Origin: JAQBQZ01 sp964406475
Lineage (GTDB): Bacteria > Patescibacteriota > Minisyncoccia > Phycocordibacterales > CAIRYW01
NCBI GenBank assembly: GCA_964406475.1
Contig: CAYORS010000011.1
Coordinates: 1 to 32,094, forward strand
Direction of reading: 5' to 3'
DNA length: 32,094 nt
In this document: piece after piece, positions 20,536 to 29,396 of the stretch
Numbering within the stretch: the first letter of the stretch is position 1
Layout: each line of letters starts with the position of its first letter
Program-made: the position numbers and the translations under genes
The notes under the pieces: model-generated
Seen by the model: only the letters and a program-made list of their open reading frames with translations
Told to the model about the DNA's origin: nothing
Databases searched by the model: none

Positions 20536-21197
20536 TGTCCACTGGCAAACTTATTGTTATAGAAGGCACAGATGGGAGTGGGAAGACAACACAGACCAAT
20601 CTTTTGATTGAGAGATTTAAGAAGGAGGGTGTTCCGTCCCAATCAATTCGTTTTCCGCAATACGAAAGTAATCTAGGAGGTAAGCTTATTCGTGAATCGC
20701 TTGATGGCAAGCATGGAGACTTTACAAAAGTAGATCCAAAAATCGGCTCTGTGTTATACGCACTCGATAGATTTGAAACAATGCCAAAGATGAAAGGGTG
20801 GATCGAAGAAGGGAAAATAATTGTTGCAGATAGATATACAACTTCAAACCAAATTCACCAAGGAGGTAAACTCCGAGACGAGAAAGATCGTGCCGATTTT
20901 CTCGATTGGCTTGGGGTGCTTGAATATGAGAAGCTAGGTGTGATGAAACCAGATGTCGTTTTTTATCTCGATATGCCTTTTGAGGTTTCAGAAGAGCTTA
21001 TCTCAAAAAGAGAAGGGATTAAGGATGCGGCAGATAGTGATTTTGAATACCTGAGGAATTCTAAAGAGGCTGGCAAATATATGCTCGAGAGAGAAAGCTT
21101 TTGGATTAAAGTTGAGTGTATGAATGGAGAAAGGCTCATGACTCCAGAAGAAATCCATGAAAAGATTTGGGAGAAGGTGCAAGATGCTATTAAATAA
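20535..21197 (+). CDS. tmk: Thymidylate kinase
   Basis: Tmk phosphorylates dTMP to dTDP. The 220-residue protein begins IVIEGTDGSGKTTQTNLLIE with the P-loop, then RFPQYES, the DRYTTSNQIHQGG block typical of the DRY motif, and PDVVFYLDMPFE. It overlaps glyA by one base (TAATG), which links its translation to the enzyme that makes the one-carbon donor for dTMP synthesis. The segment after LDMPFE (ISKREGIKDAADSDFEYLRN) corresponds to the lid. It is the last gene of the glyA unit. No terminator is evident before the convergent gene. Confidence 0.95.
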   Translation: MSTGKLIVIEGTDGSGKTTQTNLLIERFKKEGVPSQSIRFPQYESNLGGKLIRESLDGKHGDFTKVDPKIGSVLYALDRFETMPKMKGWIEEGKIIVADRYTTSNQIHQGGKLRDEKDRADFLDWLGVLEYEKLGVMKPDVVFYLDMPFEVSEELISKREGIKDAADSDFEYLRNSKEAGKYMLERESFWIKVECMNGERLMTPEEIHEKIWEKVQDAIK

Positions 21198-21217
21198 AAA
21201 TCACCAAGCCCGAGAGC

Positions 21218-21502
21218 TCAGTGAATAGGAAAGTATAACCATGCCCATAAAGTAAAAAGGGTTGCACCAATCCCACAGACAATGTATTCTCGAGAGAATT
21301 CATTTCTTTTTTGTCTCAGTGCTTCAATCGTGCGGAGTGCTACATCTACACCTCTTATTGGGCAGCGTGAGAATTGTCTAGCATCACGCCTTGCGAGATC
21401 AATCTGCATTTTTACCAGAATGTGCTGCGTCATCCACCCACAGAGTATAATGATGCAGGTCAATATACCATAATATATATAAAAAGAACGTTCGTCAGGC
21501 AT
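21218..21502 (-). CDS. Small two-helix membrane protein
   Basis: The 94-residue protein has a first hydrophobic helix at about residues 8-30 (IYYGILTCIIILCGWMTQHI), a basic linker rich in Arg (DLARRDARQFSRCPIRG), and a second helix near the C-terminus (VCGIGATLFTLWAWLYF). Both termini are probably on the same side, with the Arg-rich linker in the cytoplasm. I do not recognise a family. An AT-rich stretch precedes the ATG with a TGCTATCAT extended -10 box further upstream. It convergently follows tmk by 20 bases. Confidence 0.5.
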   Translation of the reverse strand: MPDERSFYIYYGILTCIIILCGWMTQHILVKMQIDLARRDARQFSRCPIRGVDVALRTIEALRQKRNEFSREYIVCGIGATLFTLWAWLYFPIH

Positions 21503-21553
21503 ATAAAGAATTATTTATTTAGTATGATAGCAGTATGTGCGATTTTGTAAATC

Positions 21554-21579
21554 AAAAAATGCACACCTAGGTGCGCATT
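21554..21579 (-). terminator. Terminator containing the stop codon of the 21567 gene
   Basis: On the minus strand AATGCGCACC pairs with GGTGTGCATT (one G-U pair), followed by TTTTTT. The TAG stop (21569-21567) falls in the loop, and the last codons are part of the stem. Confidence 0.8.
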
Positions 21580-21824
21580 CGATAGAAGAGTAGACCAAGG
21601 ACAACAAGAACAAAAATGAGTATCTCAAGGACTGCTTTACAGATAGTATTCAGCACATGTTGGATAGCCATAATTGTGGAGAGTGTCTTGCCATCCACAC
21701 CTTTTTCTTGGAGCACTTTTTTAATTTTATTGAGTGCACTATCAGTTAAGAGGAGAATTGTCGATCCAACAAGGAGATGGCCAGCGACAATTTCGAGGAG
21801 AAAGAGAAGGTATTCTAGTTTCAT
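21567..21824 (-). CDS. Small two-helix membrane protein
   Basis: The 85-residue protein has an N-terminal helix (LEYLLFLLEIVAGHLLVGST), a short polar middle with Lys-rich KIKKVLQEKGVDGKT, and a C-terminal helix (LEILIFVLVVLGLLFY). I do not recognise a family. TATGGT lies 6 bases before the ATG, the same box and spacing found at ileS, supporting this start. It has its own terminator, so it is a single-gene transcript, divergent from argS. Confidence 0.55.
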   Translation of the reverse strand: MKLEYLLFLLEIVAGHLLVGSTILLLTDSALNKIKKVLQEKGVDGKTLSTIMAIQHVLNTICKAVLEILIFVLVVLGLLFYRMRT

Positions 21825-21948
21825 ATATCTACCATAAAGTGTATGCTTTTGTTGCTATTTGTCCAGGTAAAGTTAAAACCTCCACAAGGGCAGCCCTTGC
21901 AGAGGCATCCTTTTTGCCTCTTTTGGCAATTAATGGTTTAATACAAGC

Positions 21949-23736
21949 GTGAATATAAAAGAAGTAATACAAAAACTCATTGCTCAAGCCTTTATCAGTA
22001 TTGCTCCGCAATATGGTGTAATATCGAGGATAACTCTTGACCATATTTTGCTAGAACATCCTACCGAAATCAATCACGGAGACTATTCAACAAATATTGC
22101 ACTTTTATACGCAAAGTCTTTTGGTAAACCCCCTCGAGAAATTGCAGAGAAAATAAGAGAAGAAATCAGTGACTTGGTAGAGAAAGATGGAATAAAAGAA
22201 ATTGAGAAGATAGAAGTTGCTGGAGCTGGGTTTATCAATTTCTACCTCTCTCGAGAGTTTTTTGTGGAGAGTATTAAAGAAATAATAAATGAAGAAAATT
22301 TTGGTCGCACAAAGCATTTCGAAGGAAAGGTTTGGGAGATAGAACACACCTCTCCAAATCCAAATAAGGCTATGCACTTAGGGCACCTTCGCAATAATGT
22401 GACTGGTATGGCAATTTCAAATATTCTTGAAGCAAATGGTGCCAAAGTGATTCGTGAAGAGGTTGATAACAATCGTGGAATAGCGATTGCTAAGCTCATG
22501 TGGGGGTATCTTAAATTTGCAAGAAAAGATAGTGATGGAATCACAGATGTCGACTATTGGCATAATCATAAAAATGAATGGCATACACCAGATTCATTTA
22601 GTATGAGACCTGATAAGTTTGTGGACGCTCTTTATGTCAAAGGATCAGAAGATTTTAAAAATAAGGATATAGAAAAAATTGTTAGAGATTTTGTTGTAAG
22701 ATGGGAGAACAAGGATTCTGTCATCTGGGATTTATGGGAGACTGTACTTCATTATGCATATGAAGGACAAGAGAAAACACTCAAAAGACTTGGAAATAAG
22801 TGGGATTATGTATGGCACGAACATGAACATTATCAAGAGGGGAAAGATTTAGTTGCAGAAGGGTTGAAAAAGGGTATTTTTAAAAAGCTTGAGGATGGAG
22901 CTATTTTGACGAATCTTGAGAAATATGGTTTCTCAGATACCATTGTGCAAAAGTCAGATGGGACTGCTTTATATATCACTCAAGATATTGCTTTAACAAA
23001 ATTAAAAAAAGAAAAATTCAAAGCAGATTTCATGGCTTGGGTTATTGGTCCAGAACAATCCTTGGCAATGAATCAAATGTTTGCTGTTTGCGATGCTTTA
23101 GGTATTGGTACTTTTAGTCATTTCTTGCATATACCTTATGGATACATGAGCATAAAAGGAAAAGGCAAGATGAGCTCACGAGAAGGGACGGTTTTGTATA
23201 TTGATGATATTTTGGATGAGGCAAAAGTCGTCGTGAAAGAGAAAGTCAAAGGGGAGTGGAGTGAAGAAGATAAGGAGACAATTTCTGAAGCTGTTGCGCT
23301 TGGTGCTGTAAAATTTAGTATTTTAAAATCTGGGCGACTCACGAATACTGCATTTGATTTCGACACCTCGCTTGAACTCGAGGGAGATTCTGGTCCGTAT
23401 CTAATGTATTCATTCGTAAGATCAAATTCTATTGTTGAAAAATCTAAAAATGTTACTACAGAATCGGGCGTGTTGCCGACCCAAGTTTATCCGATCGAAA
23501 AAATACTTTATCGTTTTCCTGAGATTGTTGAAAAGGCTGGCGTCGATTTAGCTCCAAATTATATTGTTACCTATCTTACTGAGCTTGCATCTGCATTCAA
23601 TAGCTTCTACGCGGAGGGTCTCATTATAAGTGATGCGCCAGATTCTCCATACAAGGTAGCTGTAACAAAAGCATTCAGTATTGTAATGAAAAAGGGGTTG
23701 GAACTACTTGGCATTCCGGTACTAAAGAAGATGTAA
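21949..23736 (+). CDS. argS: Arginyl-tRNA synthetase
   Basis: ArgS charges tRNA-Arg. The 595-residue protein has the N-terminal Add1 domain (about 1-110), the HIGH-type motif in HTSPNPNKAMHLGHLRNN, the catalytic-domain block TDVDYWHNHKNEW, the KMSK-type loop KGKMSSREGTVLYIDD, and the alpha-helical anticodon-binding domain ending KGLELLGIPVLKKM. The final PERM-like end of the family is shortened to PVLKKM. The start is GTG, with a -10-like TTTAAT 6 bases upstream, which predicts a leaderless GTG-initiated mRNA. A strong terminator follows. Confidence 0.97.
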   Translation: MNIKEVIQKLIAQAFISIAPQYGVISRITLDHILLEHPTEINHGDYSTNIALLYAKSFGKPPREIAEKIREEISDLVEKDGIKEIEKIEVAGAGFINFYLSREFFVESIKEIINEENFGRTKHFEGKVWEIEHTSPNPNKAMHLGHLRNNVTGMAISNILEANGAKVIREEVDNNRGIAIAKLMWGYLKFARKDSDGITDVDYWHNHKNEWHTPDSFSMRPDKFVDALYVKGSEDFKNKDIEKIVRDFVVRWENKDSVIWDLWETVLHYAYEGQEKTLKRLGNKWDYVWHEHEHYQEGKDLVAEGLKKGIFKKLEDGAILTNLEKYGFSDTIVQKSDGTALYITQDIALTKLKKEKFKADFMAWVIGPEQSLAMNQMFAVCDALGIGTFSHFLHIPYGYMSIKGKGKMSSREGTVLYIDDILDEAKVVVKEKVKGEWSEEDKETISEAVALGAVKFSILKSGRLTNTAFDFDTSLELEGDSGPYLMYSFVRSNSIVEKSKNVTTESGVLPTQVYPIEKILYRFPEIVEKAGVDLAPNYIVTYLTELASAFNSFYAEGLIISDAPDSPYKVAVTKAFSIVMKKGLELLGIPVLKKM

Positions 23737-23742
23737 CCAAAC

Positions 23743-23783
23743 ACCAAATACGCGCCGTCTACGACGGCGCGTATTTGGTTTTA
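23743..23783 (+). terminator. Terminator of argS
   Basis: A perfect 17-bp GC-rich stem (23743-23759 with 23763-23779) closes a 3-base loop and is followed by TTTT. Confidence 0.88.
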
Positions 23784-23828
23784 TGATATAATTATTCTTA
23801 TTATTAATTTAGTATGTAATATAAAAAT

Positions 23829-24245
23829 ATGAAATTGCCTTGTTATAGAAATAAAAATATTGGACTTCTTATTCTTCGTATTGTTGTTGGAGGTCTTTTC
23901 CTTATTCACGGGATTCAGAAGCTTCAAGATATGGAAGGAACAATTGGTTTCTTTTCACAGATTGGACTTAATGGATTTTGGGCTTGGGTAGCAGCTCTTG
24001 TTGAAACAGTAGGAGGAGCTTTCCTTGTTCTCGGTCTTTTTGTTGAGTATGCAGCACTTCTTCTTTCTGTTGTGATGGTTGTTGCTATGATTACTGTTAA
24101 GTTTAAGTTTGGAGGAGAGACACTTTCTTCTAAATTTATGGCATCTCAAATCGACATATCACTTCTTGGAAGTTGTCTCGCTCTTGTATTTTCGGGAGCA
24201 GGACGATACTCTCTTTCAAAACTTTGCAAGTGCCACTTTTTTTGA
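23829..24245 (+). CDS. DoxX-family membrane protein
   Basis: The 138-residue protein has the DoxX pattern: GLLILRIVVGGLFLIHGIQKL in the first helix with a conserved Arg and Gly, ALVETVGGAFLVLGLFVEYA in the second, and AMITVKFKFG at the end of the third, with a fourth helix near the C-terminus. DoxX proteins are four-helix membrane proteins of varied or unknown role; some work with thiosulfate/quinone or redox systems. The C-terminal tail has Cys residues (LCKCHFF). The -10 box of the next gene begins directly after its stop, so the two genes are separately transcribed. Confidence 0.85.
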   Translation: MKLPCYRNKNIGLLILRIVVGGLFLIHGIQKLQDMEGTIGFFSQIGLNGFWAWVAALVETVGGAFLVLGLFVEYAALLLSVVMVVAMITVKFKFGGETLSSKFMASQIDISLLGSCLALVFSGAGRYSLSKLCKCHFF

Positions 24246-24251
24246 TATACT
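24246..24251 (+). promoter_or_regulatory. -10 box of the surface-protease gene
   Basis: TATACT lies 7 bases before the ATG at 24259, directly after the DoxX stop. A second TATAAT touches the ATG and is too close to serve it. Confidence 0.45.
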
Positions 24252-24258
24252 CTATAAT

Positions 24259-27200
24259 ATGCAGTTTCGTATAAAAGAATATATTTTTTTCTCATTATTT
24301 TTTGTATGTGTATACACATCTGTTGTTTTTGCTCACATTAGTATTCCATCAGCTCCAACTACAGCATGTGGTAGTATTGATTCAACAGATTTAACTACGC
24401 ACACAAGCAATCAAATTGATTCGCTTATTGGAGTTGCGGATCCATTCAGTACATCAAAGAAACTCTATAGTACCGAAGGAGATAGTACAACAATGACGGG
24501 TGCAACAACAACTGCGTGGGTGCGAAATTCTGATGTGTGGACAGGTTCACTCGATTTCACAGGAGTAAACGCATGGACACAAATGTACAATGGATACAGT
24601 AGTAGGTATCAGCACAAGGCAACCCTCATCTCTCCTCGACACTTTGTTACAGCTCACCACTGGGGAATAACTCCTGGTGCTACTCTTGCGTTTATTACTA
24701 ATACCAACGAAACCGTATACCGGACAGTATCAAACACAATGCAGGTTGGTACGACTGATATCGAAGTCGGGGTACTTGATAGTGATGTACCTGATTCAAT
24801 CACATATTATCCCATTGTTGCTTCATCAACTTTGAATACATTGCTTTATAAATATGTACCACCAAGCCCGCTCGATGTTCCAATAGTTGCATTTAATCAG
24901 TTTGAAGAAGTGCTTACATTACAGTTGTATGCACAACTCGGAGGGGTTATTTCTTTTATTCCTTACACACACCCTAATTCCTCAAACAATCCAACTCGAC
25001 TTCCATACTCTAAAAATGTTGTTGCTGGCGATTCAGGTTCACCACTCTTTATGATCATTGATGGTCGTCCAGTCGTTATCTCACTATTTAGTTCCGCAAC
25101 ATATGGCCCTGATTTTGGATCAAATATTTCGCAAATCAATTCAGCGATTACAACACTTGGAAATTCAGGGGGGTACACTGTGACAGAATATAACCCAACT
25201 TGTTTTAGTTCGTATGTTCCAAACAATATTCCTAATTTTACAAGTAGTAATGCAACTACTACACAAGCGCATTATGCATCTGCCACACCTATTCACACAT
25301 ATACCGCAACTGATGCAGATGCGGGAGATACTCTTGCATACTCTCTTGTGACACTTCAGAGTGTCTCAAGTTCTACATTATCACTCTCTCCAAGTACATA
25401 TTTTTCCCTAGATTCTTCAACAGGGGCTTTATCACAGGTTGCCGATATTGATACCACGGTACTTGGAACCAAGCTTGCACTTGGTGTTAAAGTTATTGAT
25501 GATCACACACCACAAGCGGTGAGATATGCAACTACAACAATTAATGTTGATTATATTGCAGTTACAAGTGCAATTAGAAAAAATTCCACAGTTGAAATTA
25601 CCTATAACAACACATTGGCAACAACATCAATACCATCGACATCTGATTTTGTGGTCAAAGTAAATGGGGTAACAAGGAGTATTTCTAGTGTGGTCATTGC
25701 CGACAGTATAGTGCGACTCACACTTTCTTCACCTGCGTCTACGGGAGACAATATTACACTGTCTTATACTCCGGGGACAAATAAAATCAAAGATGTGAGA
25801 GGATCTCTTGCTCTTCCAATCTCTGCAAGCAGTCCCTTGCATATCTCGAATTCACACGCTGGAGATATAGATACAAGTTTTGACCCCGGTACTGGTTTCA
25901 ATAATACTGCTTCAACAGTTACTATTGGTTTAGACGGTAAATTATATGTCGGTGGTTTTTTTACGGAGTATAATGGCACAACAGCAAATCGTATTATTAA
26001 ATTAAATGCAGATGGTAGTGTCGATTCTTCATTTAATACTGGAACAGCATTTGGAGCAGGTGTTGGTGTTAATGTAAGCAAGATATTACTTCAAGCCGAT
26101 GGTAAAATATTAGTATTTGGTCTATTTAGTGGCTATAACGGCACTGCGGTGACAAATATAGTACGCCTAAATACAGACGGCTCATTGGATACTACATTCA
26201 ATAGTGGTGGGGCTGGTCTTGTGGGTAGTTATATTCAAGATGCTGATATTCAATCTGATGGAAAAATAGTTATTGCAGGTCAATTTACGCAGTATAATGG
26301 AGTAAATCGGTATGGTGTAGCACGACTCAATACTGATGGTTCACTTGATACTACATTTGTCCCTGCAACTGATTCTAGTGATACATCAATTGAAGCTGTG
26401 CATATTCAATCAGATAATAAAGTCTTAATTGCAGGCGGGTTTTATACTGTTGGAGGAGTTACAAGAAATCTGTTGGCACGACTGACTTCAACAGGATCTC
26501 TCGACTCATCTTTTGCTCCGTCTGCTACCATCAATGATTATCTTGCTGAGATATATACAATCAAGCAATTAGCAAATGGAAATGTGATGGTTGGTGGAAT
26601 TATGAGTTATGCAAATACAAACTGGTCTCTTGCTTTGTTTGATTCATCCGCAAACAACATTAGTTATTTTGATGGATCACTCACTACTGAATCTGATGCT
26701 GCGTTTGATATATATGAGCAGTCCGATGGAAAACTGCTTGCGGTAACAGGTGGTGGTGTGTTCGTATATGGGAGTCATCAATACAGAGATATTATAAGAT
26801 TAGATGAAACAGGTATTTTAGATGAAACATTTATGCATACAGAATCATTAGGAGGTTCAACATTTTCAAATTCGGACGGTCAAATATCGATAGACTCAAA
26901 TGGAGATATTTATGTTGTCGGAGTCTTCACGAGTCATGCTGGTGTGGCGAGGTCGGGTATTATGAAGCTTTACGGTACAACAGATACTGATATTACAGCT
27001 CCTACAATCACAAATGTCACCTCATCCGCATCTAATGGTTCAAAAGGTGTAGGTACTACAATCCCAATTCAAATCACATTTAATGAAGTGGTAACTGTTA
27101 CAGGCACTCCTGTACTTACTCTTTCACTTGGTACAACAACACGCAATGTGACTTATACAAGTGGAAGTGGAACCAATACTCTTGTATTTAATTATGTTGT

Positions 27201-28413
27201 ACAAGATGGAGATTATAGTTCGGATCTCGAATACACAAATTCGAGCGCACTTGCTCTGAGTGGGGGTACTATTGCTGATGCCGCATCCAACAATGCAGAT
27301 CTTACACTTCCAACACCACAGACACAAGGATCTCTATCTTACAATAAAAATATTTCAATTGATGGAACTTTGCCTGAAATTTTTGCAGTCTCTGTTGACG
27401 GTACAACACTTACTCTTGTGTACACAGAAGAACTCGATGATACATCGGTTCCACAATCAGGAGATTTTGTTCTAAAGAAAAACGGATCTGTGCAATCAGG
27501 GCTCATAGATACAATCTCAATATCCGATTCTTCTGTTATTATGACTCTTTCGGCTACTATCAAGTCAACAGACAGTGTGACACTTGCATATACGCCCGGG
27601 ACACATCCTATAAAAGATCTTGCTTTAAACGAAGCTCTTGCTTTTGTTGAGACACGGGCTGCTAATGGATCACCAGAAGAAGCTGTGTCATCAAGCAGCG
27701 GTGGGGGCGGGGGTGGAGGAGGCTCTTCAGGATCTAAAAAAGATTCACCAGTCAGTTCACCAAATATAACAAGTACAACAACAATCGTCACAACAGAGGG
27801 AACAGGATCTTTTGCATATATCCTCTCAACACAAAAAGCTCGTAATCTTACTCTCGGATCTGTCGGAAACGATGTATTCATTCTCCAAAAATACCTCAAT
27901 AGTCTTGGGTTTACTGTCGCACAGACAGGTCTTGGATCTGCAGGAAAAGAAAGTACATACTTTGGACTCAAAACAAAAAATGCACTTGCTCGCTTTCAAA
28001 AAAGTGTTGGGATTGTTCCTGCTACGGGCTACTTTGGACCAAAGACACGTGCATATATATTAAGTACGCTTGGTAATGAAGTAACAGTCCAAATCCAAAC
28101 AACAAATTCAACAAGTACACCAAAAAATCTCTGTACTACAAACCTATACCTTACTAATCCTATAAAATACGGTGCAAAAAACAACCCTGATGATGTGAGG
28201 CTTCTCGAAAGCTTTCTTAATACATACGAGGGTAATATACTTCCTATAAACGGTGTCTACGAACTTGCGGACTACAAAGCCGTCATTCTCTTCCAAGAAA
28301 AATATAAAGAATCTATCCTGATTCCTTGGAAACTCACCAAAGGAACAGGGTATGTTTATACAACAACCCTAAACAAAATTAAGGAGGTGGTAGAAGGAGA
28401 GTGTAAGAAGTAG
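24259..28413 (+). CDS. Secreted 1384-residue surface protein: trypsin-like protease, delta-60 repeats, PG-binding
   Basis: Domains in order: signal peptide (about 1-25, cleavage near VVFAH); chymotrypsin-fold protease (about 40-310) with triad His134 in TAHHW, Asp167 in TDIEVGVL and Ser259 in GDSGSP; cadherin-like segment (about 340-430); SwmB-like domain (about 435-530, TLSYTPGTNKIKD); delta-60-type repeats (about 535-905) with recurring LNTDGSLDTTF and DGKIxxxGxF units; an Ig-like domain (about 915-1035); a second SwmB-like domain (about 1037-1135); an eight-glycine linker (about 1150); and two peptidoglycan-binding-like domains (about 1190-1278 and 1290-1384). It is probably exported, held on the cell wall by its C-terminus, and may cleave host or environmental protein. 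A frame open to 24109 overlaps DoxX and is rejected. Confidence 0.9.
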   Translation: MQFRIKEYIFFSLFFVCVYTSVVFAHISIPSAPTTACGSIDSTDLTTHTSNQIDSLIGVADPFSTSKKLYSTEGDSTTMTGATTTAWVRNSDVWTGSLDFTGVNAWTQMYNGYSSRYQHKATLISPRHFVTAHHWGITPGATLAFITNTNETVYRTVSNTMQVGTTDIEVGVLDSDVPDSITYYPIVASSTLNTLLYKYVPPSPLDVPIVAFNQFEEVLTLQLYAQLGGVISFIPYTHPNSSNNPTRLPYSKNVVAGDSGSPLFMIIDGRPVVISLFSSATYGPDFGSNISQINSAITTLGNSGGYTVTEYNPTCFSSYVPNNIPNFTSSNATTTQAHYASATPIHTYTATDADAGDTLAYSLVTLQSVSSSTLSLSPSTYFSLDSSTGALSQVADIDTTVLGTKLALGVKVIDDHTPQAVRYATTTINVDYIAVTSAIRKNSTVEITYNNTLATTSIPSTSDFVVKVNGVTRSISSVVIADSIVRLTLSSPASTGDNITLSYTPGTNKIKDVRGSLALPISASSPLHISNSHAGDIDTSFDPGTGFNNTASTVTIGLDGKLYVGGFFTEYNGTTANRIIKLNADGSVDSSFNTGTAFGAGVGVNVSKILLQADGKILVFGLFSGYNGTAVTNIVRLNTDGSLDTTFNSGGAGLVGSYIQDADIQSDGKIVIAGQFTQYNGVNRYGVARLNTDGSLDTTFVPATDSSDTSIEAVHIQSDNKVLIAGGFYTVGGVTRNLLARLTSTGSLDSSFAPSATINDYLAEIYTIKQLANGNVMVGGIMSYANTNWSLALFDSSANNISYFDGSLTTESDAAFDIYEQSDGKLLAVTGGGVFVYGSHQYRDIIRLDETGILDETFMHTESLGGSTFSNSDGQISIDSNGDIYVVGVFTSHAGVARSGIMKLYGTTDTDITAPTITNVTSSASNGSKGVGTTIPIQITFNEVVTVTGTPVLTLSLGTTTRNVTYTSGSGTNTLVFNYVVQDGDYSSDLEYTNSSALALSGGTIADAASNNADLTLPTPQTQGSLSYNKNISIDGTLPEIFAVSVDGTTLTLVYTEELDDTSVPQSGDFVLKKNGSVQSGLIDTISISDSSVIMTLSATIKSTDSVTLAYTPGTHPIKDLALNEALAFVETRAANGSPEEAVSSSSGGGGGGGGSSGSKKDSPVSSPNITSTTTIVTTEGTGSFAYILSTQKARNLTLGSVGNDVFILQKYLNSLGFTVAQTGLGSAGKESTYFGLKTKNALARFQKSVGIVPATGYFGPKTRAYILSTLGNEVTVQIQTTNSTSTPKNLCTTNLYLTNPIKYGAKNNPDDVRLLESFLNTYEGNILPINGVYELADYKAVILFQEKYKESILIPWKLTKGTGYVYTTTLNKIKEVVEGECKK

Positions 28414-28451
28414 GAGTGGATTTTTTTTGAGAATTGGCTATATTTATAGAT

Positions 28452-29363
28452 ATGGAAAACACACATATAATTCTTTTGTTTTACAAATATACAAAGGTTG
28501 AAAAACCGGAACTTCTTTTTGCGTGGCACAAAGGGATTTGTGAAGCCTTAGGTTTTAAGGGGCGGATTATTATTGCACACGAAGGCATCAATGGCACTCT
28601 TGAGGGGACAGAAGAAAATGTTCAAAAATACAAAACACTCCTTCGTAGTATCGGTAAAGACCCTGGCACAGCGGGGATGGGGAAATTTGGAGATATTGAG
28701 TTTAAAGAAAGTGTGGGAACAGGATCTGCTTTTCCAAAAATGAAAATCAAAATCAGACCAGAAATTGTGTCTTTAAAACTTGGTGAAGATGATGTAGATC
28801 CAAATAAGATAACAGGCAAGCATCTTCCACCTCAAGAATTAAAGAAGTGGTACCAAAACAGCGAAGATTTTGTGGTTGTTGATATGCGCAATGGATATGA
28901 GTTTAATGTAGGTCATTTCAAAAATTCGATCAATCCAGAAATGGAAAATTTCCGAGATCTTCCGAAGGTGCTTGAGAAACTTCAGGGAATAAAAGACAAA
29001 AAAGTTCTTACAGTGTGCACCGGTGGTGTTCGGTGTGAAAAAGCATCAGGATATCTAATGAAAAAAGGATTTAAAGATGTATATCAGCTCCATGGTGGGA
29101 TGCACAAATATATGGAACAGTTTCCTGGTGAAGATTTTTTGGGTACTTTGTATACGTTTGATAATCGTGTGGTGATGGATTTTGGAGGGAATCGTGAGGT
29201 GGTGGGTAAGTGTTTCAAGTGTGGGTCACAGACTGAACGATGCGAAAACTGTGCCAATAAACTGTGTAATGGTCGCATCATCTGTTGTGACAGTTGTGTT
29301 CTAGAAAACGGCAAACCTTTTTGCAAAAAAGAATGTGAAGAAAAGGTTTTGTCCAAAGTGTAA
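28452..29363 (+). CDS. trhO: tRNA uridine-34 hydroxylase, rhodanese-domain protein (TrhO/YceA)
   Basis: TrhO hydroxylates U34 of certain tRNAs on the way to 5-methoxyuridine or 5-oxyacetyl derivatives. The 303-residue protein has the N-terminal YceA domain (LLFYKYTKVEKPE, GRIIIAHEGINGTLEG, KIRPEIVSL), a rhodanese domain (DFVVVDMRNGYEFNVGHFKN) with Cys189 in VCTGGVRCEKASG, and a C-terminal Cys-rich segment (CFKCGSQTERCENCANKLC and beyond) that probably binds zinc. A TTG at 28434 is in frame, but TATATT 7 bases before the ATG at 28452 supports the shorter form. Confidence 0.92.
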   Translation: MENTHIILLFYKYTKVEKPELLFAWHKGICEALGFKGRIIIAHEGINGTLEGTEENVQKYKTLLRSIGKDPGTAGMGKFGDIEFKESVGTGSAFPKMKIKIRPEIVSLKLGEDDVDPNKITGKHLPPQELKKWYQNSEDFVVVDMRNGYEFNVGHFKNSINPEMENFRDLPKVLEKLQGIKDKKVLTVCTGGVRCEKASGYLMKKGFKDVYQLHGGMHKYMEQFPGEDFLGTLYTFDNRVVMDFGGNREVVGKCFKCGSQTERCENCANKLCNGRIICCDSCVLENGKPFCKKECEEKVLSKV

Positions 29364-29396
29364 ATTTATAACGTGCTCTACTAAAAAATAAATTCA

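Noticed and set aside
24109..24258. Upstream extension of the surface-protease frame
   Set aside because: It overlaps DoxX, and a signal peptide begins exactly at the ATG at 24259.
27339..27971. Minus-strand ORF of 210 codons inside the surface-protease gene
   Set aside because: It is the complement of a clear coding region; its Pro run is only the reverse of the Gly linker.
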